Source of the DNA: Pseudoscleropodium purum
Lineage: Eukaryota > Streptophyta > Bryopsida > Hypnales > Brachytheciaceae
Assembly: GCA_963969395.1 (NCBI GenBank)
Contig: OZ017796.1
Coordinates: 37,624,243-37,688,242, forward strand
Direction: 5' to 3'
DNA length: 64,000 nucleotides
Part shown: piece by piece, positions 1-12,890 of the stretch
Layout: every line of letters begins with the position of its first letter
Numbering within the stretch: the stretch's first letter is position 1
Notes under the pieces: generated by a model
The model's input: only the letters and a program-made list of their open reading frames with translations
Database searches by the model: none
What the model was told of the DNA's origin: nothing
Program-made: the position numbers and the translations under genes

Positions 1-450
1 AGTGAGTGGATTTTGTAGGAATTTGCGTGTATTTCTAATGATTGGAGAATTGTGTAATAGTGTTCTAAATTATTGCTTGAAGTTGTGTTAGAATTGTCAA
101 GACAAAATTTAATTGAGTAAAGAAATATGATTGAGAAATAATAAAAGCCAGAGCCTTGTGATGGTAAATGCTTAAAGCAATTGGTGAGCATCACAATAAA
201 GAGAGAAGTTATATAATTTATTTATTTAGATAGAATGGCTTCAAGCAATTTAATATAGAGACGCTATAAGCAATATCAAGATAGTTACTAAAGTGCAATA
301 GAATTGCTTATACCAATTGTGCTTTGATGAGTGATGAGTGGCACTTCAAGCAATTATTGTGAGCCTATGCTTTAAGTGAATGCAATAGAAAATGAAAACT
401 TGTATGTTTTAAGCTATACATTACAATTTCCCTTGCTTGAGTGTGCTTCT
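1..450. repeat. Dispersed CTTCAAGCAATT-like motif array (left edge of window)
   Basis: Non-coding AT-rich DNA in which variants of CTTCAAGCAATT / AATTGCTTGAAG recur on both strands: near 72, 170, 237, 262, 301, 342, 368 and 431. Spacing is irregular, about 30-100 bases, so it is not a simple tandem repeat. The surrounding text (many TTGTG and AATTGTG words) resembles the larger array at 37.4-39.5 kb, which is built on a different motif. It probably continues left of the window. No function is recognised; a subterminal region of a DNA transposon with transposase-binding sites is one possibility. Confidence 0.45.
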
Positions 451-3400
451 TGTTTGAGCCAACATACTATAAAAAGATAAGGATTGCATACTTATATAGT
501 TGCATCCATATGCGTCAGACAAAAATTGATTATTAGATAATTGAATGATTCCTATTCCTAGAACCAATGGGATATTTATCTTTATTTCCATTTAGAATTG
601 AAATTGTAGGTTATTTCTATTTGTAAATGTAACTTTAGTGACAATGATTGAAACTATTTGATCATTCCTTGGATATTAAATCCCTATATTATATTTCTAG
701 GTATTTGCAAAGAAGGCAAAATCTAGTTAATTGTGACTTTGATTGTATATATAAGGCTAACAGAAACTCGTATTTGACAATTAAATATCAAACTTCTTTT
801 TTAGCAGAGGCTTGGATCTTGATGTTATTATTCAAAATTGTTGATAAAGGCAAAGCTCTATTGTATTAGCTAGAAAGCTCACGGCGGTAAATTGTACCAC
901 CTTTACAATAACTTTTTTTTGGAAATGATGAATTACTTTTCAGTGTGGATAATGTCTACAATGTTATTATAAGAGTCTTCAAAGTCTTACTTTTACTATA
1001 TATACATTTTCAAATAGTTGATCTCTATACTCAATTGTATAGCATGTTCAGTTATGGTTTTTGAATGGTGGCAATTTCCACAAGTTAGGTATAGTTGGAT
1101 TGAATACACCTCTTTTATATAGAATATACTCTATATTAAACCTATCCATGAATATTAACATTGTGTCTCATAGGATATGGAATGGAGTACATAATATCTT
1201 CAACATTTCTTATTGACTATTTGGACATTTAGGTCGCACTATTGAAAAGTGGCAAACCCTATATATTATTACTTTTTTACTATTCTTATTTGTCCAAATT
1301 TGTATTCTCTTTGTGGTAGGTGGAAAATATTGAAGTATATAAGAAAAAGTTTCATTTTACTCTATATTGATAAATAATTCCAAGAAAATAATCTTCACAC
1401 TTCTAAGAGTGATTGTAGATATTCTCATCTGGTAAAATTTTATTTCTTATTTATTTCCTCTCAAATTTGCATTCAACAACTTAGAAGGCTAATAGTTTGT
1501 TAAGATTTTTTGTGCAACTGATATACTTGTAGTCTATAGACTTTGATTTATAACAAGCATAAAAGACTACTTGATTGGCTTTCATTATATGGTGCTTACA
1601 TAACTGCTTCAATGCTACTATAATGTGCTTGAGGAAGTACCTTAGATTTAGTCCCTCATCCAAATCTTATTTTAGGAAGGTTTAAGAGTTGAGTTTGAAT
1701 ATTAGAATACTTTTGTTTAGTGGGAAGAGTTGATTTAGTATAGATAATTGTCATCATGAAGGAGTGAATCAATCCTAAATTAATCCAAATTCATTTACAA
1801 GACAAAAAAATTAAATTTAAAAAACAACCACAATGGTACAATACTATAAGTAGGTAATCTATGACACTTGGTATCAACAATCATGTACTTGGTAATGGGA
1901 TTTTTTATACGTTCCCACCTTGATTCACCCTAAACACAGATAGTTTGATAATATAATAAAATAAGAGCCACACATTTGAAAGTAAGCCCTATGCAGTGTT
2001 TAAAGTGGCATTGGGCAATCTATAAAAATGTGTGATGCCTAGATGTCATCTACATATAGATAAATTACAAATCCAATATTTTTTGGGTATTGCTAGTACT
2101 TATTTATTCACCCTTGGTAAATATGTATGCACAATTAAGTTCTTGTATTTTGAGTTTAAATTCTAATAAGTGCTTAACATTGGTTTATTGTGCCTTCTAA
2201 GCAATGAATGTTCTTAAGTTCTTAGAGTTCAAAAAAATCACTAAAATCCATCCTAATTGCAAAGATTAATCCTAAACAACATTAGGCCTTTAAATTGATA
2301 TGATTTTCTAATAAAAGCATCTACAATTTAAATTTAATTAATGTAAATTGTAGTTTAGTTCACTCCATTTCTAAAAACGTAAGTCTTGTAAGATTTAGAG
2401 ATTTCTATAAGAAGTTATGACTAGATGAAGTTGGAGTCTTTAAGAAGCTATCTAAACTTCACCCATTCTTGATTCTTTTGACACTTTCCCTATTCCAATT
2501 GATTATGAATTTTGAACCTAATCTCTATAATAATAACTTCATTTCAAATTTCAATTTAAAAATTTAATGGATGATTTTGAAGTGATTTCATCTATTCTTT
2601 GTTCCGGACTTCATCCACCTATAGCTATTGAAGATTTAAGTATTTTTAAGAGTTTGAAGTGATTTTGGACTCTTCTAAATTCTCCTATCTAATGCTAATC
2701 TTAAATCTCTACTTGGTTGTCTTCAAAAGATTCTAATTTATTACCTACTTAGTTTTTAAGGTATGTGACTTCTACTCTCAATTCATTACTTTTGACTTTT
2801 GAATTTGATTCCTTATAGAATCTAAGATTACCTATCTAGATTGATAAAAAAAACTCTAAGTTTGAACTCTCTTAGTGAAAGTTACAAGTGGATGAAATTT
2901 GACTACTAATTGGTACTTCTAAACTTCATCCATGATTTTCTACTAATCTATAACTTAAAATTTTACTTTTGCTTTTTCTTTTAACATCAAGTTTTCTAAC
3001 TCTATCTAAGTTTCCATTCTTGATCCTTTTAAATGAAATTGACAAATTTTCATCAAATATGACTTCTAGACTTCACCCACTAATATCTCTCTCAATTTGA
3101 TTCCATTTTCTAAGCATAACACATTTTTGGAAACTTGTAAGCAAACTCTACAAAATTCTCTATGTAAACTTTGAGAAAAAACTATTATTGATACTTTGAC
3201 TTGCACTTCAAGTTCGGCTAAGTGCTAATATGGCTAATTCTAAAGGTTGAACAACAATTGGAGTAATTAGTGTTTTACCTTGACATTTGCCTCATCTAGA
3301 AGGTGGTAAAAAATTCCTAGAAATTCACCATCATTTGTTATATTTGTTTCTTTTATGGAATTTTGCTCATTGTTTCAAAAAATGGTTCTTATACAAGTTT

Positions 3401-4528
3401 GCCAATTTTTGGACTTCCTCCTTTTTCTTTTCTACTCTTCCCTTTTCTTTTCATACTATTCTCCTTCCATTATTTTATACTAAATGCTGACTTTGACCTC
3501 TATAGAATATTGGCTCCAATTTCCCAACAATAATTGACAATTGCAAATTTCTATCTTCCTATCTAGTATCAATTATTGGTTTATTCAACTTCTAATGGTC
3601 AAAATCACTTCTTTAAGATTTTCTACTTATCTTATCAACTTTTAAACTTCTCTTCAAGTCCCTAAGTGTCTTCATCTATGGCATTTGCAAGTGGTGGTTT
3701 GAATTCTATTTAGGATAGATGTATGTATTATTGTACACTTAAGAGTTTGAATTAGTCCTAAATCTTCATTATAATTATATAGTTTCAATCTTCTATACAA
3801 AATTTGGTTACATATAAGGTAACTTTGTCAATAGCCTTTCAAAATCAATTTTTTTTTTGATTTGTGCCTCATGTATAAAAAGTTGTATTCCTCTGTTAAG
3901 ACATCCTTCCAAAAGACCCAAATCACCTATAGTTTAATAGTTGTGCATGTAGGTATGACCTTCCATTGCACACACTAGACTTATTATTGTGCATTAAAAT
4001 TGTTCCTATCGTTGCACATTTTAGAACTTGGACTTCAAACACCATTCAAATGCTACAAACATTGTTGGCTAAACCTCCAAAATAAGATTATGTGCCAATT
4101 CAATAGGCCCAAGACAAACATAAAGGAACCAAATATAAATTCTAGGTTATTACAATTTGAAAGTAATTAATGTGCTCTTCTTGTTGATAATACAATTCAT
4201 GCACATTACCACGAATTCCTTTAGTTGGAACAAATCTCTCTTACAATTACCTGATCTTCACTTCATCCACTATTTATATGCAAAAAAATCATCAATCAAA
4301 TCTATGTAGTCTCAATAGTTGTTTTCAATGTTTAGGCTCACTTTCCATAACCACCCAAACTACTCTAATTTGCTACAGAATTTGACAAACTTTGAAAAAC
4401 AAAATGGATAACAAATGTTTGCCTTGTTTAGAAAGTACTTGAGGTAACTCATTATTCCTAATTACATGACTTTTGACATTGTTGTGTGGCCTCTTCTTTG
4501 AATCAAGAATTTTCTTCACGATGATTGT
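451..4528. other. AT-rich intergenic DNA, no gene seen
   Basis: No reading frame shows a recognisable domain; the small frames at 648-869, 1481-1663 and 3287-3490 are low-complexity chance ORFs. Between about 2,400 and 3,100 short words such as AACTTCATCCA / GACTTCACCCA recur on both strands, a faint dispersed-motif pattern. Nothing else is supportable here. Confidence 0.6.
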
Positions 4529-5822
4529 TGTGGCTCAAAACACACTTCACTACTCAATGGGTTCACCACACCTTATTCCCAATCTTGCTTGAGCTATAAC
4601 TAGTTAACACTGCACACGCCACGTACCCATAGTGTTAATCACCACTTCCAAGTTGTTCCTGCTAAGTCCCAATCATTGAAATTCTAACATACATTAGCTC
4701 TTCAAGTGACACTGGGCATGCCACTTGGTGACATGGGGCAAAGATTTGTTTTGAAGTGCTAAGGCCCATGGTGGAATTGCTCACCGTAGTCTTCACCGCC
4801 CTTGAGTTGCACCCTATCTCAAACTAGTCCATGGTGTATTTGCTATTCTTTTAGCATTGCTAATTGAAACTCCCAACTCATGACACATGGAGTATGAGCT
4901 AGTTTGAGGTGGGGTTCCATCCCAATTGGTACTGTGGGACACTTCACACAAGTGCCTTATGGTGCTTTGGAGCCAGTAGTGAAGTCTCACCATCAACCTT
5001 AAGTCATCGGGATTCACCGGGACTCACTAAGACTTCAAGAAGGAGGGAGGAAGGAGACCAACTCCTCCTATAGTACTTTTTGTGGGATGAGGCAAATCCC
5101 CCCTCTTGTATCAAAGGAGATACCCAACCCACCTTGGGTTTTGAAAGACCACCCATTTCCAACCGAAATCACCAAATCTTATCACCATTTGAAGTCCCAA
5201 ACTTCTAAACTATATAATTTTACAGTCAAAGTTCCAAATACTTTATGCAATATCATTCTGGATATCTACACAAAGAATAGATGCCAATTAATTCCTCACT
5301 TGTCTCATTTGGATAAGTTCTCACAAAGTTATGGCCCTTCAAAGATTCAGGTCCACATGGTGAAGCCATTTTGCCTTCACCACAGCCCCTCTCTTTGGCC
5401 ATAACTTTTCACTCATAGCTTAGAACCTCATAATATTTGTCATTTTAGTTTTTTTGTGTTTATAAATTTTTAATGTATGTCACATGCCTTATTCCAAGAA
5501 GTATTGCCTAGAAGAAACCCCCTTGGAATCTCTAAGTGTCTTGGTGTCACTAAGACACCTCTAACTTTGAGTAGCTATAATTTTTGACTCACTAGTCCAA
5601 ATCACGCGTTCTTTAGATGCTTAGGTGCCTCTTCTCAAGATCTTCTTAAAAATGTATGACAATCAACCATGCTCTTCAAATATAGGGCGCTATTGCACTT
5701 TGTTCGCTCGGGAGTATCTCATTCTTCTTTCTTAGACTATTGCAAGGCTTGGAGAGTCACCTCCAAGGTCCCCTTTGCTCATTAAGGCACTTTGGGCACC
5801 CTAAGGAGATAGAGGTGTGACA
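4529..5822 (+). repeat. LTR-like direct repeat, copy 1
   Basis: A 1,294-base block that recurs in the same orientation at 7723-9016 with exactly the same length. By eye roughly three quarters to four fifths of the bases match throughout. It starts with TG (TGTGGCTCAAAACAC) and ends with CA (GGTGTGACA), as long terminal repeats do. No primer-binding site complementary to initiator tRNA-Met was recognised just inside, and no clear 5-base target duplication is visible. The small frames inside (4814-5017 -, 5087-5404 +) have no known domain. It could be one LTR of a non-autonomous retrotransposon or half of an old tandem duplication. Confidence 0.5.
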
Positions 5823-7722
5823 CCCATGGCAATACTTCAAATCAATAACATTCAAATTCTTATTACTATGTATTTCTAAAACCAATTCATATTTGGACTC
5901 TATTTATAGAAAAAATTAGAAAAAAATGTTTATTCACATATTTCTCACGCCTATAGTAATCATTTGATTGAAATGAATTCAGAAAGGTCTAGATTTTAGT
6001 AAACACTGTTGTTGGATTCTTAGAGATTGAGTTTACTATTCTTTAGGAAGAACACTTACTAAGACCCTCTTAATTCAATTGAGGGGATCAAGTCCTGTTG
6101 AAGTGGCATTTCTTTATGTGAAGGAACTAAAGGAAAACACCTTTGAAGAGAAACAATTTCGTTGCTGACATATGAGAAAAAAACTACATGTTCCATAACC
6201 TGTCTATATGGATTGGATAAATGAATGTTGGGAATTGTTTATGGCTTGATTTTAGTGGAAAATGGAATACCTCGAGCTGAATTGGTGGATTAGGGCCTCT
6301 TGCTATGTGAGTCTAGCCAGCAAGTTTTGTATTAATTCAAGCAACAAGGCAAAAGAAACTTCACCAATTCTCTTGCTAGGGTAGGCAAGCAAAAAATGAG
6401 GAGTTGAGGCTTCACCAATATCAGTGAATATTTCCATTGGTGGAGACTAGTCACCTTGAGAGAATCTAATAAGTGTGGATTTCTAATTGAATGTATCCCT
6501 CTCCACCCACCAAGTCCATATAAAATTGCAAAAGCTTTTTTCAATTATAGCACGCCTTGTGAGGTTCCCTTGATAACCAATACATGGCAAAAAACCTTTA
6601 ATCCCCATATGTTATTTAGCTTGGAGGCTAAATTATCTTGAATTTCTAATATACGTGTTGAACAAAAGAACAATGAGAAGTGAAATAACAAACTAGAAGT
6701 CTATATGACTGTCAACAAAATTAATGGATTGTCGGTCCTTCCTCATAGCACAGAAGCTAAGCATACTAATCACAATAGCAATTGAGTAGTCCATTTGAAG
6801 CAATATGTACAGAAGCACAAGGACTTGTAGAAAGATGGAAAGTCTAAGATAAGGCTACATCACTATGTCTATTGAACTACAATAGTAATTAAGGTACTAG
6901 TTAGCCAATATATAAGCACATGTATATTGATAAATAAGAATAATGTTTCAAACAATCTCCATGTATTCAATAAGCAGGCTCTTATACATTATTAGTACTA
7001 ATATGTTATATTAAGATTACCATACATTGCATTACAACTTCACTTAACTAAATGATCATATATGCTTACACACACTCAAGCTATAGAAAACTACATCTTG
7101 AAATAAGTTCCATCCTTTGTATAGGACATACGCTCATTCCATGCTAATCATGATAGTTACAACTTTTTGATCTTGGAATGGAAACTTTTTAGTATGATTG
7201 CTTGTTCAGTTAGCTATATATAGACTCCAACTACTATTGAGTACAACTACATATAGAGTCTACATGTATTGTGAGAATCCAATACTTCCACTCAATCAAC
7301 ACTATGATGACTCAATGCATACTATCACTTTAGCAAAATACATTACTTGTAATTGAAGCTATCACTATAAAAAAAATTCATGTTTTAGATGAAGAATTTT
7401 AAGTGACATTCAATGTAACAATCCATATTTTTATGTCAATAATAATGTTCATTGTAACATCTTGACATTATGGTGGACATTATTGTTGACATAAAAACAT
7501 AAATTATTATATTAAATGTCACCTAAAATCCGTCACCTAAAACACGGGATTTTTATAGTATATCATGTCTTTTAAACTTTGGAGTCAATTGAAATGATTA
7601 TGTAACAATGGCCTCATTAGTGGATTTGCAAGATGGTCTTTGGTTGAAATATAAATAATCATGATTTCTCCATTATGTTGGATGTCATGAGTTTTGTAGT
7701 ACTTGATATCAATGTGCTTGGT
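5823..7722. other. Non-coding interior between the two LTR-like repeats
   Basis: About 1.9 kb with no gag, protease, reverse transcriptase or integrase motif in any frame. If the flanking repeats are LTRs, this would be a LARD-like interior. The frames at 6332-6544 (-) and 6456-6641 (+) overlap antiparallel and match nothing recognised. A palindromic MITE-like element lies at 7364-7559. A polypurine tract is not obvious before the second repeat. Confidence 0.4.
7364..7559. mobile_element. MITE-like palindromic element with ~50-base terminal inverted repeats
   Basis: The left end starts ACTATAAAAAAAATTCATG and continues with GTTTTAGATGAAG. The right end, read in reverse complement, starts ACTATAAAAATCCCGTG and continues with TTTTAGGTGACGG. 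The similarity runs about 50 bases into each side, including AATTTTAAGTGACATT against GATTTTAGGTGACATT. The middle is also self-complementary (TTATGTCAATAATAATG against CATTATTGTTGACATAA), so the whole 196 bases can fold on itself. No coding capacity. The target duplication is unclear, so the superfamily is not assigned. Confidence 0.7.
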
Positions 7723-9016
7723 TGTAGTAGCCCTAAACACACTTCACTGCTCAATGGATTTACCATGCCTTGTTTCCAACCTTGCTTGAGCTTCAACTAG
7801 TTAACATTGCACATGCCACACACCCAAAGTGTTAGTCTCCATTTCCAACTCACTTTGCTAAGCCCCAGTCACTGGGATTCTAACACATACTCCCCACGTA
7901 ACACTGGGCATGTCACTTGGTGACATAGGGTGGAGTTCCATTTGGAGTGCTAAGGCCTATGGTGGTACTACTCACCATAGTTTTTGTTGCCTTTGACATG
8001 CACTCTATCCCAAACTAGTCCTTTATATATTTGTTACTCTTTAGCATTGTTAATTGGAACTCCCTACTCATGACACATTGAGTATGTGCTAGTTTGAGGT
8101 AGGGTTTTATTCCAACTAGTGCCATGGGACACTTCACACAAGTGCCCCATGGTGCTTTGGAGCTAGTGGTGAAGGCTCACCACCAACTTTAAGTCACCGG
8201 GGTTCATAGGGACTCATGAAGGCTTCAAAAGGGAGTGAAGAGGGAGATTAATACCCCTTGTAGAACTTTCTGTGGGATTTGGTAAACCCCCCTCCTTCTA
8301 TATCAAAGTGGGTACCCAATCCACCTTGGATTTTGGAAGATCATCCGAATCCAACCTGAGCTCCTTTCGTTTCTTCACCATTTGGACTCTTGAACTTCTA
8401 AACGGATTAACTTTATGCTCATAGCTTCAAATTCAACATGTGAGCCCATTTTAAATATTTACGCAACAAGTAGATGCCGATGGACTATTCATTTGTCCCA
8501 TTTGGACAAGTTCTCATGAAGTTGTGGCCCTTCAAAGATTGGGGTTCACCAAGGGAGGCGTCACACCTTCACCATGGCCCTTCTCTTGGCCATAACTTCT
8601 AACTCATAACTTAGAACCTCGTAATTCTTGTCATTCTACCATTCTTCTATTCTTAGCTTTTCAATGATATGATATATGCCATACTTCTTTGAATGATTCC
8701 TTGGGAACCCCTTACTCTTAAGCCTAAAGTGTCTTGGCACCACTAGGACACCTTTAACTTTGAATAGCCATAACTTCTAGCCAATTAGTTCAAATCACGC
8801 GTTCTTTGGATGGTTGGATGCATCTTCTCAAGAGATTTTTAAGAATGTATGACAATCTACCATAAACTTCAAATCCAAGACACTATTGCACTTTGTTTGC
8901 TCGAAAGCATCTCAAAACTTCCTTTTTAGTCTATTGCAAGGCTTAGGGAGTCACCACTAAGGTCCCCCTTGCTCACTAAGGCACTACAGGCACCTCAAAA
9001 AGATAGGGGTATGACA
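7723..9016 (+). repeat. LTR-like direct repeat, copy 2
   Basis: The 1,294-base partner of 4529-5822, starting TGTAGTAGCCCTAAACAC and ending GGGTATGACA. Landmarks shared with copy 1 include GTTAACAYTGCACAYGCCAC, ACACTGGGCATG, CATGACACAT and CAAATCACGCGTTCTTT. The divergence between copies is high, so any insertion would be old. The flanks (TTGGT before, TTGAT after) do not form a convincing target duplication. Confidence 0.5.
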
Positions 9017-9239
9017 TTGATCCTCTAGTAAAAGCCTCACCTTGCAACAAAAAAATTGCAAGACATGCAACTATCACTTATTGGATAGGAACATCTCCAC
9101 TTAATCTCTTTCTAACTCTACAAATTTTATTGTTATGTCAAATATTCATCACAATTGTCGATTGCAATTGAGTCTGCAATTGGGTCCAGTGCCTCTTAGC
9201 ATATCCAAAGCCTCTAACTAGTTTAGCCAAATTTTTCAT

Positions 9240-9960
9240 CTGAGTCCTATGTACTTGTCTTGGGAAACTTCACGGGGTTGCCATCATGGACTTCAACCTT
9301 TCTTGTAATGGCATGTAATTAGCTTTGTACCTTAGCAATTCAACCTCCAATACTTCAACCTTCTGTTCATGCTACATATTTTTGATAACATTATTGTTGC
9401 TTCTCTAAATCAATAGACCTCTCAATTTGCAACGTGTTGTTTCTAGTACTTAAACATCATGCTCTAGTTGATTCTTTTCATCTATGTATTGCGCAATGCA
9501 ATTGAAATGCTAGTAGCCTCAACTTGGAGATCATAACAATGTTGACGGAGCAGGGATATTTTTTATTCATAACCCATGATCCTTGATTGCAACGTCAAGA
9601 CATTAGGTTCTCGAGACCTTCTTCGTCACTTGCTAACCGTTTGGTATAATCCAGTGTTTGACTCTCTCTACAACATACAAATTCTAAATATTTTTTTGTG
9701 TTGTAGAACAATGGCGGAAGCTTAGTTATACAATCTGCAAGATACAAGTGGTCGTCAATCCATGAATCTATATTTGTATCACCAGCAATTCGTCTCCCTG
9801 CAAAACTAAACTCTGAAGCTTGCAAAGCTAGGCTCTTGCCGCTTTTAATGAATGGGACATATTTTTTGTCCAAAGAAATCTGTGGATTATATGTATTGGT
9901 AACATTGTGGAGTGCTATGTTAAAGTAAACTTGCTGCAAGTCTAACTTGTTCAACTACCA
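9240..9960 (-). pseudogene. Decayed coding remnant, unknown family
   Basis: On the minus strand a 119-codon frame is open from 9954 to 9595, starting right after an in-frame stop and with no ATG at that position. Further along the same strand, pieces at about 9540-9270 read as charged, heptad-like segments (for example EVLEVELLRYKANYMPLQER) but are split across frames by stops. The pattern suggests the remains of a gene with a coiled-coil part. No family is recognised and it could also be chance; the call is weak. Confidence 0.2.
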
Positions 9961-11589
9961 ATAATTATAACTTGCTTCACTAGAAATTGCTCCCACTACA
10001 TGAGTCTAAGGTAGCAAGAGAGCTTGGAATTCCCACCACTAAGAAAATAATAAAAAATTCTACGTTAAGTTGTTCGAGCACACTTAACTTCTTCAAAGAC
10101 AAATGATCTGTTGGAGCATTGGTTACCATACTATTGTTTATGTGGTACAAGTACGTTCAGTTCTTGGAGATGCCCACACTACTTGCCTATGAAAAGTCCA
10201 CACCCATGGTTGCTCATCTAAGCTTTCAGAGGGCCTTTTGGAGATCTAAAATGCTTTCTAATGCTTATCTTTGGTGGGTAGTGTATGTAATTTTTCTGCA
10301 ATGTATTTGCTCCTAGCTTCTAATAATACTCTCCAATATTGTTGACAAAAAGGAGACTCTCATTGAGGTATACATATTTTTCCAACTATGCTTAACTTGT
10401 TTAATTATCTTCAAAATTTAGATTGTCAAAAGATTAACAAACATGGCATGTTTGTAGATGTGGGAAGATGAAAAGTTTAATAATGAATTGTAATTTAGCA
10501 TTTCATCATATGATTCATGTTCTCTATCTAACTATCTTCATTCCTCTTTAACTAAAAATTTTTCTTTGTGGTATTTATATCTCTAGTGATTAATATTTGA
10601 CTGTTAGGGTTGTATGTAGACTACATTCTACTATTGGGACTTCATGAGTAGATTTTTTGGTTATCTTGGAATCATGGTATATGCAATAGTGGGTGTGATT
10701 GCAATATTTATGTTGGTAAGATTTTTTAATCCATCATGTTCAAGAGTGTCAAAAGCTACTTGCACAGTTTGTTTTGCCTAATAGTCTTAATTTAGAATTT
10801 GTGATAATTTCTCATTGCTCATGTCAGTTTATTTGTTGACTCCAACTACATTGGAGTCAACGAAACCAACTTGATGTTTTTTTTGTGTTCTCTATTTCCA
10901 ACACAAAATTTAGTATTTTCTGTTTCCAACGTAGAATTTTGTGCTAGAAACAAAAAACGCAAAAAAACATTAAGTTGGTTTCGTTGATTCCAATGTGGTT
11001 TTCTTTTAGTGTTTGAATGTATTTGCAAGTTCTTTTTGCAAAGATGTCAATGTTGTTTGTATTCTATTTTATTTGCATCCAAAGAGGGGCTGAAAATGAC
11101 GTGGAGATTCTGTTGTAGTTAAAATATTGGTTAGAGTATAATTTTGCACAAAACAATGAAAGGAGAACATGTCACAACAAGGCTTTTGTCTTCTTGAAAG
11201 TAGGAGACTAAGCCTAACTAGTAGTTACGCTTATTAGATTATTAGTTTTAGATTGAAATAAGTAGGTGGGTTTACTAGTGAATGCGAATTTTTGACCTTG
11301 TAAAACTTTTTCTTAATTAAATGGTAATGCAAATATTTGTCCACATTCATCTATCTGAGATTGCAATTTCATCCATCAAACAAATATTTGCAACAAAAAT
11401 TTGCATTCATATTCATTCATCCAAGATTGTAATTTCATCCATCCATCCATCAAACAATTCTTCATCAATGTTCATCCATCCAAAATTACACTTTCATTCA
11501 TTCATAAATCAATTTTTCATTCTTACTTCGTCACAATACAACAAAGTTTCCCTTTAAGTTCTTGGTGATTTTTTCCTAGTGTTCTAATA
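9961..11589. other. AT-rich intergenic DNA, no gene seen
   Basis: No supportable frame or RNA. At about 11,320-11,520 ATTCATCCATC-type words recur (a short degenerate CATC-rich simple repeat), which explains the ORF-like stretch 11321-11557. A short self-complementary patch around 10,845-11,000 (TTGGAGTCAACGAAACCAAC against GTTGGTTTCGTTGATTCCAA) suggests a small inverted repeat, perhaps a relic MITE. Confidence 0.5.
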
Positions 11590-12359
11590 TTATAGTTTCC
11601 CTTTGTGTTTCAGTTTTCTCGCTATGAGAGGAAATTCCTGGTGTTACCTTCGGAACAAAAGGAAACACCTGAAATTCTTCCCTTTTTCCCACTGGGAACC
11701 CAATATGAGCTCCGTGTTAACTCAGTGCAGTAACGGACCTCATTCGAGAACGAAGCAACCACTGCAGTACCAAGCCACTGATCGACGCCTTCAGTGCACA
11801 ACCTCCCTGCGCGAAGTCTGGACGCTGAGTTCGCTGTCCCGAAGACGATTTCGCCAAATTCAAATCCGCACACTCTTCCAGTACGTCGACTTCTCTCTCT
11901 GTCAACTAAGCACAGCTGAAGTAGGCAAGTTCTTCACCGCTTCTCCCGATTTTGCTCACTGCAGCAACAATATCGATCTACAATTACGTCGCTCCTGCAA
12001 GTTAGAGCATCACACTGCTGAAGCTGATGAACAGAGCTCCGCTGTGCTGAATTCAGACAACGGAAGACGCTTGCAGTCGCTTTCACTTTCTGGAAGCACT
12101 CCTTGCTTTGCAAACTCTCGCTCACGACGTAACAGCTGCCCTCATATGTGACTACGTATGTACGTACGAGTCTTTACTGAACACCTGCACTTGATTAATT
12201 ACCAGAACGTCTCCCGTGCGAACAAAGCGGTGTTCCTTTTCCAATACGCTACCACAGTCTGCCACGCGACTGCGAGCACGCCTCAGTCTACAGACATCCA
12301 TGCTCATTGACGCACCCATCTGTTTACAAACGCTCCGTCCTAACAACAAGTGCGACACT
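11590..12359. other. GC-raised island of unknown origin
   Basis: About 770 bases whose base composition and word complexity stand out from the AT-rich DNA on both sides. Open frames exist on both strands (11603-12151 +, 182 codons; 11622-11873, 11934-12125 and 12152-12391 -). None has a recognisable domain, and overlap of frames on both strands is what GC-richer non-coding DNA gives. It directly abuts a relic of peroxidase intron 2 (12,360-12,610), so it may be gene-derived or inserted DNA. I do not assign a product. Confidence 0.35.
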
Positions 12360-12612
12360 ACCATTATCAAAGATGTGCTTAACACATACATATGTTTGAA
12401 TATTATAATGATAACATTTTAGTGAGATTTCAATAATTTCCTCTACCAGAAATGCAACCAAACGATCGAGCAGGTGAACATGGTTCATATCACTAAACCA
12501 TCGCAGTACGTTTTTGTGGGATCCTGGTGCTAACTGAGAGAGGATTCTGGAATCATCTGGCACACGTTTCTCAATTTATGGACATTGCATCAATCAACTA
12601 TGAGAAGGTGTC
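12360..12612 (-). pseudogene. Relic of peroxidase intron 2 (no exons kept)
   Basis: This segment matches 26,080-26,285, the middle of intron 2 of the minus-strand peroxidase gene at 23,845-28,277, at close to 85-90% by eye. Shared landmarks include CATATGTTTGAATATTAT, CCTCTACCAGAAATGCAACC, AACATGGTTCATAT, TACGTTTTTGTGGGATCC and GCATCAATCAACTATGA. The same intron in the plus-strand copy has a more diverged version at 19,085-19,290. No peroxidase exon is found next to it, so this is a stray intron fragment left by duplication or capture. It has the orientation of a minus-strand gene. Confidence 0.75.
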
Positions 12613-12734
12613 TGGAGTAGGCTTTTTGTTGTAGCCACTCTTACAATTGCCGTTGTTGGTTGCCCCAAACACTTCATTCAACTGGCGATGCTTTTGGAAT
12701 GTTATGAGTGGAAGCCTTAACCCTGTAAGAGCAT

Positions 12735-12890
12735 CACCACTTGTCTTGCGAAATGTGGTGGAATTTTGGCTTGCAACATGCAGAGTCATCTACTTTGCAA
12801 GACGGGTGGTGTGCTGCGCCTCACCAGTTCACTCTTAACAAGCCAACATAACTAATTACGTGGACATCAAGAATCAAGGGAGTGCAATAT
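12735..12890. repeat. Left arm of a long inverted repeat pair
   Basis: Reverse-complementary to 14,128-14,295 over about 150 bases with moderate divergence. Shared words are TGTCTTGCRAAATGTGGTGG, ACTTTGCAAG, ACTCTTAACAAG and TGGAGATCAAGAATCAAGG (left copy TGGACATCAAGAATCAAGG). The arms enclose about 1.2 kb that contains a minisatellite. This could be the ends of a decayed fold-back or Mutator-like element; no target duplication was established. Confidence 0.6.

Noticed and set aside
11603..12151. 182-codon frame on the plus strand
   Set aside because: No recognisable domain, competing frames on the opposite strand, and composition alone explains the lack of stops. Kept only as a GC-raised island.
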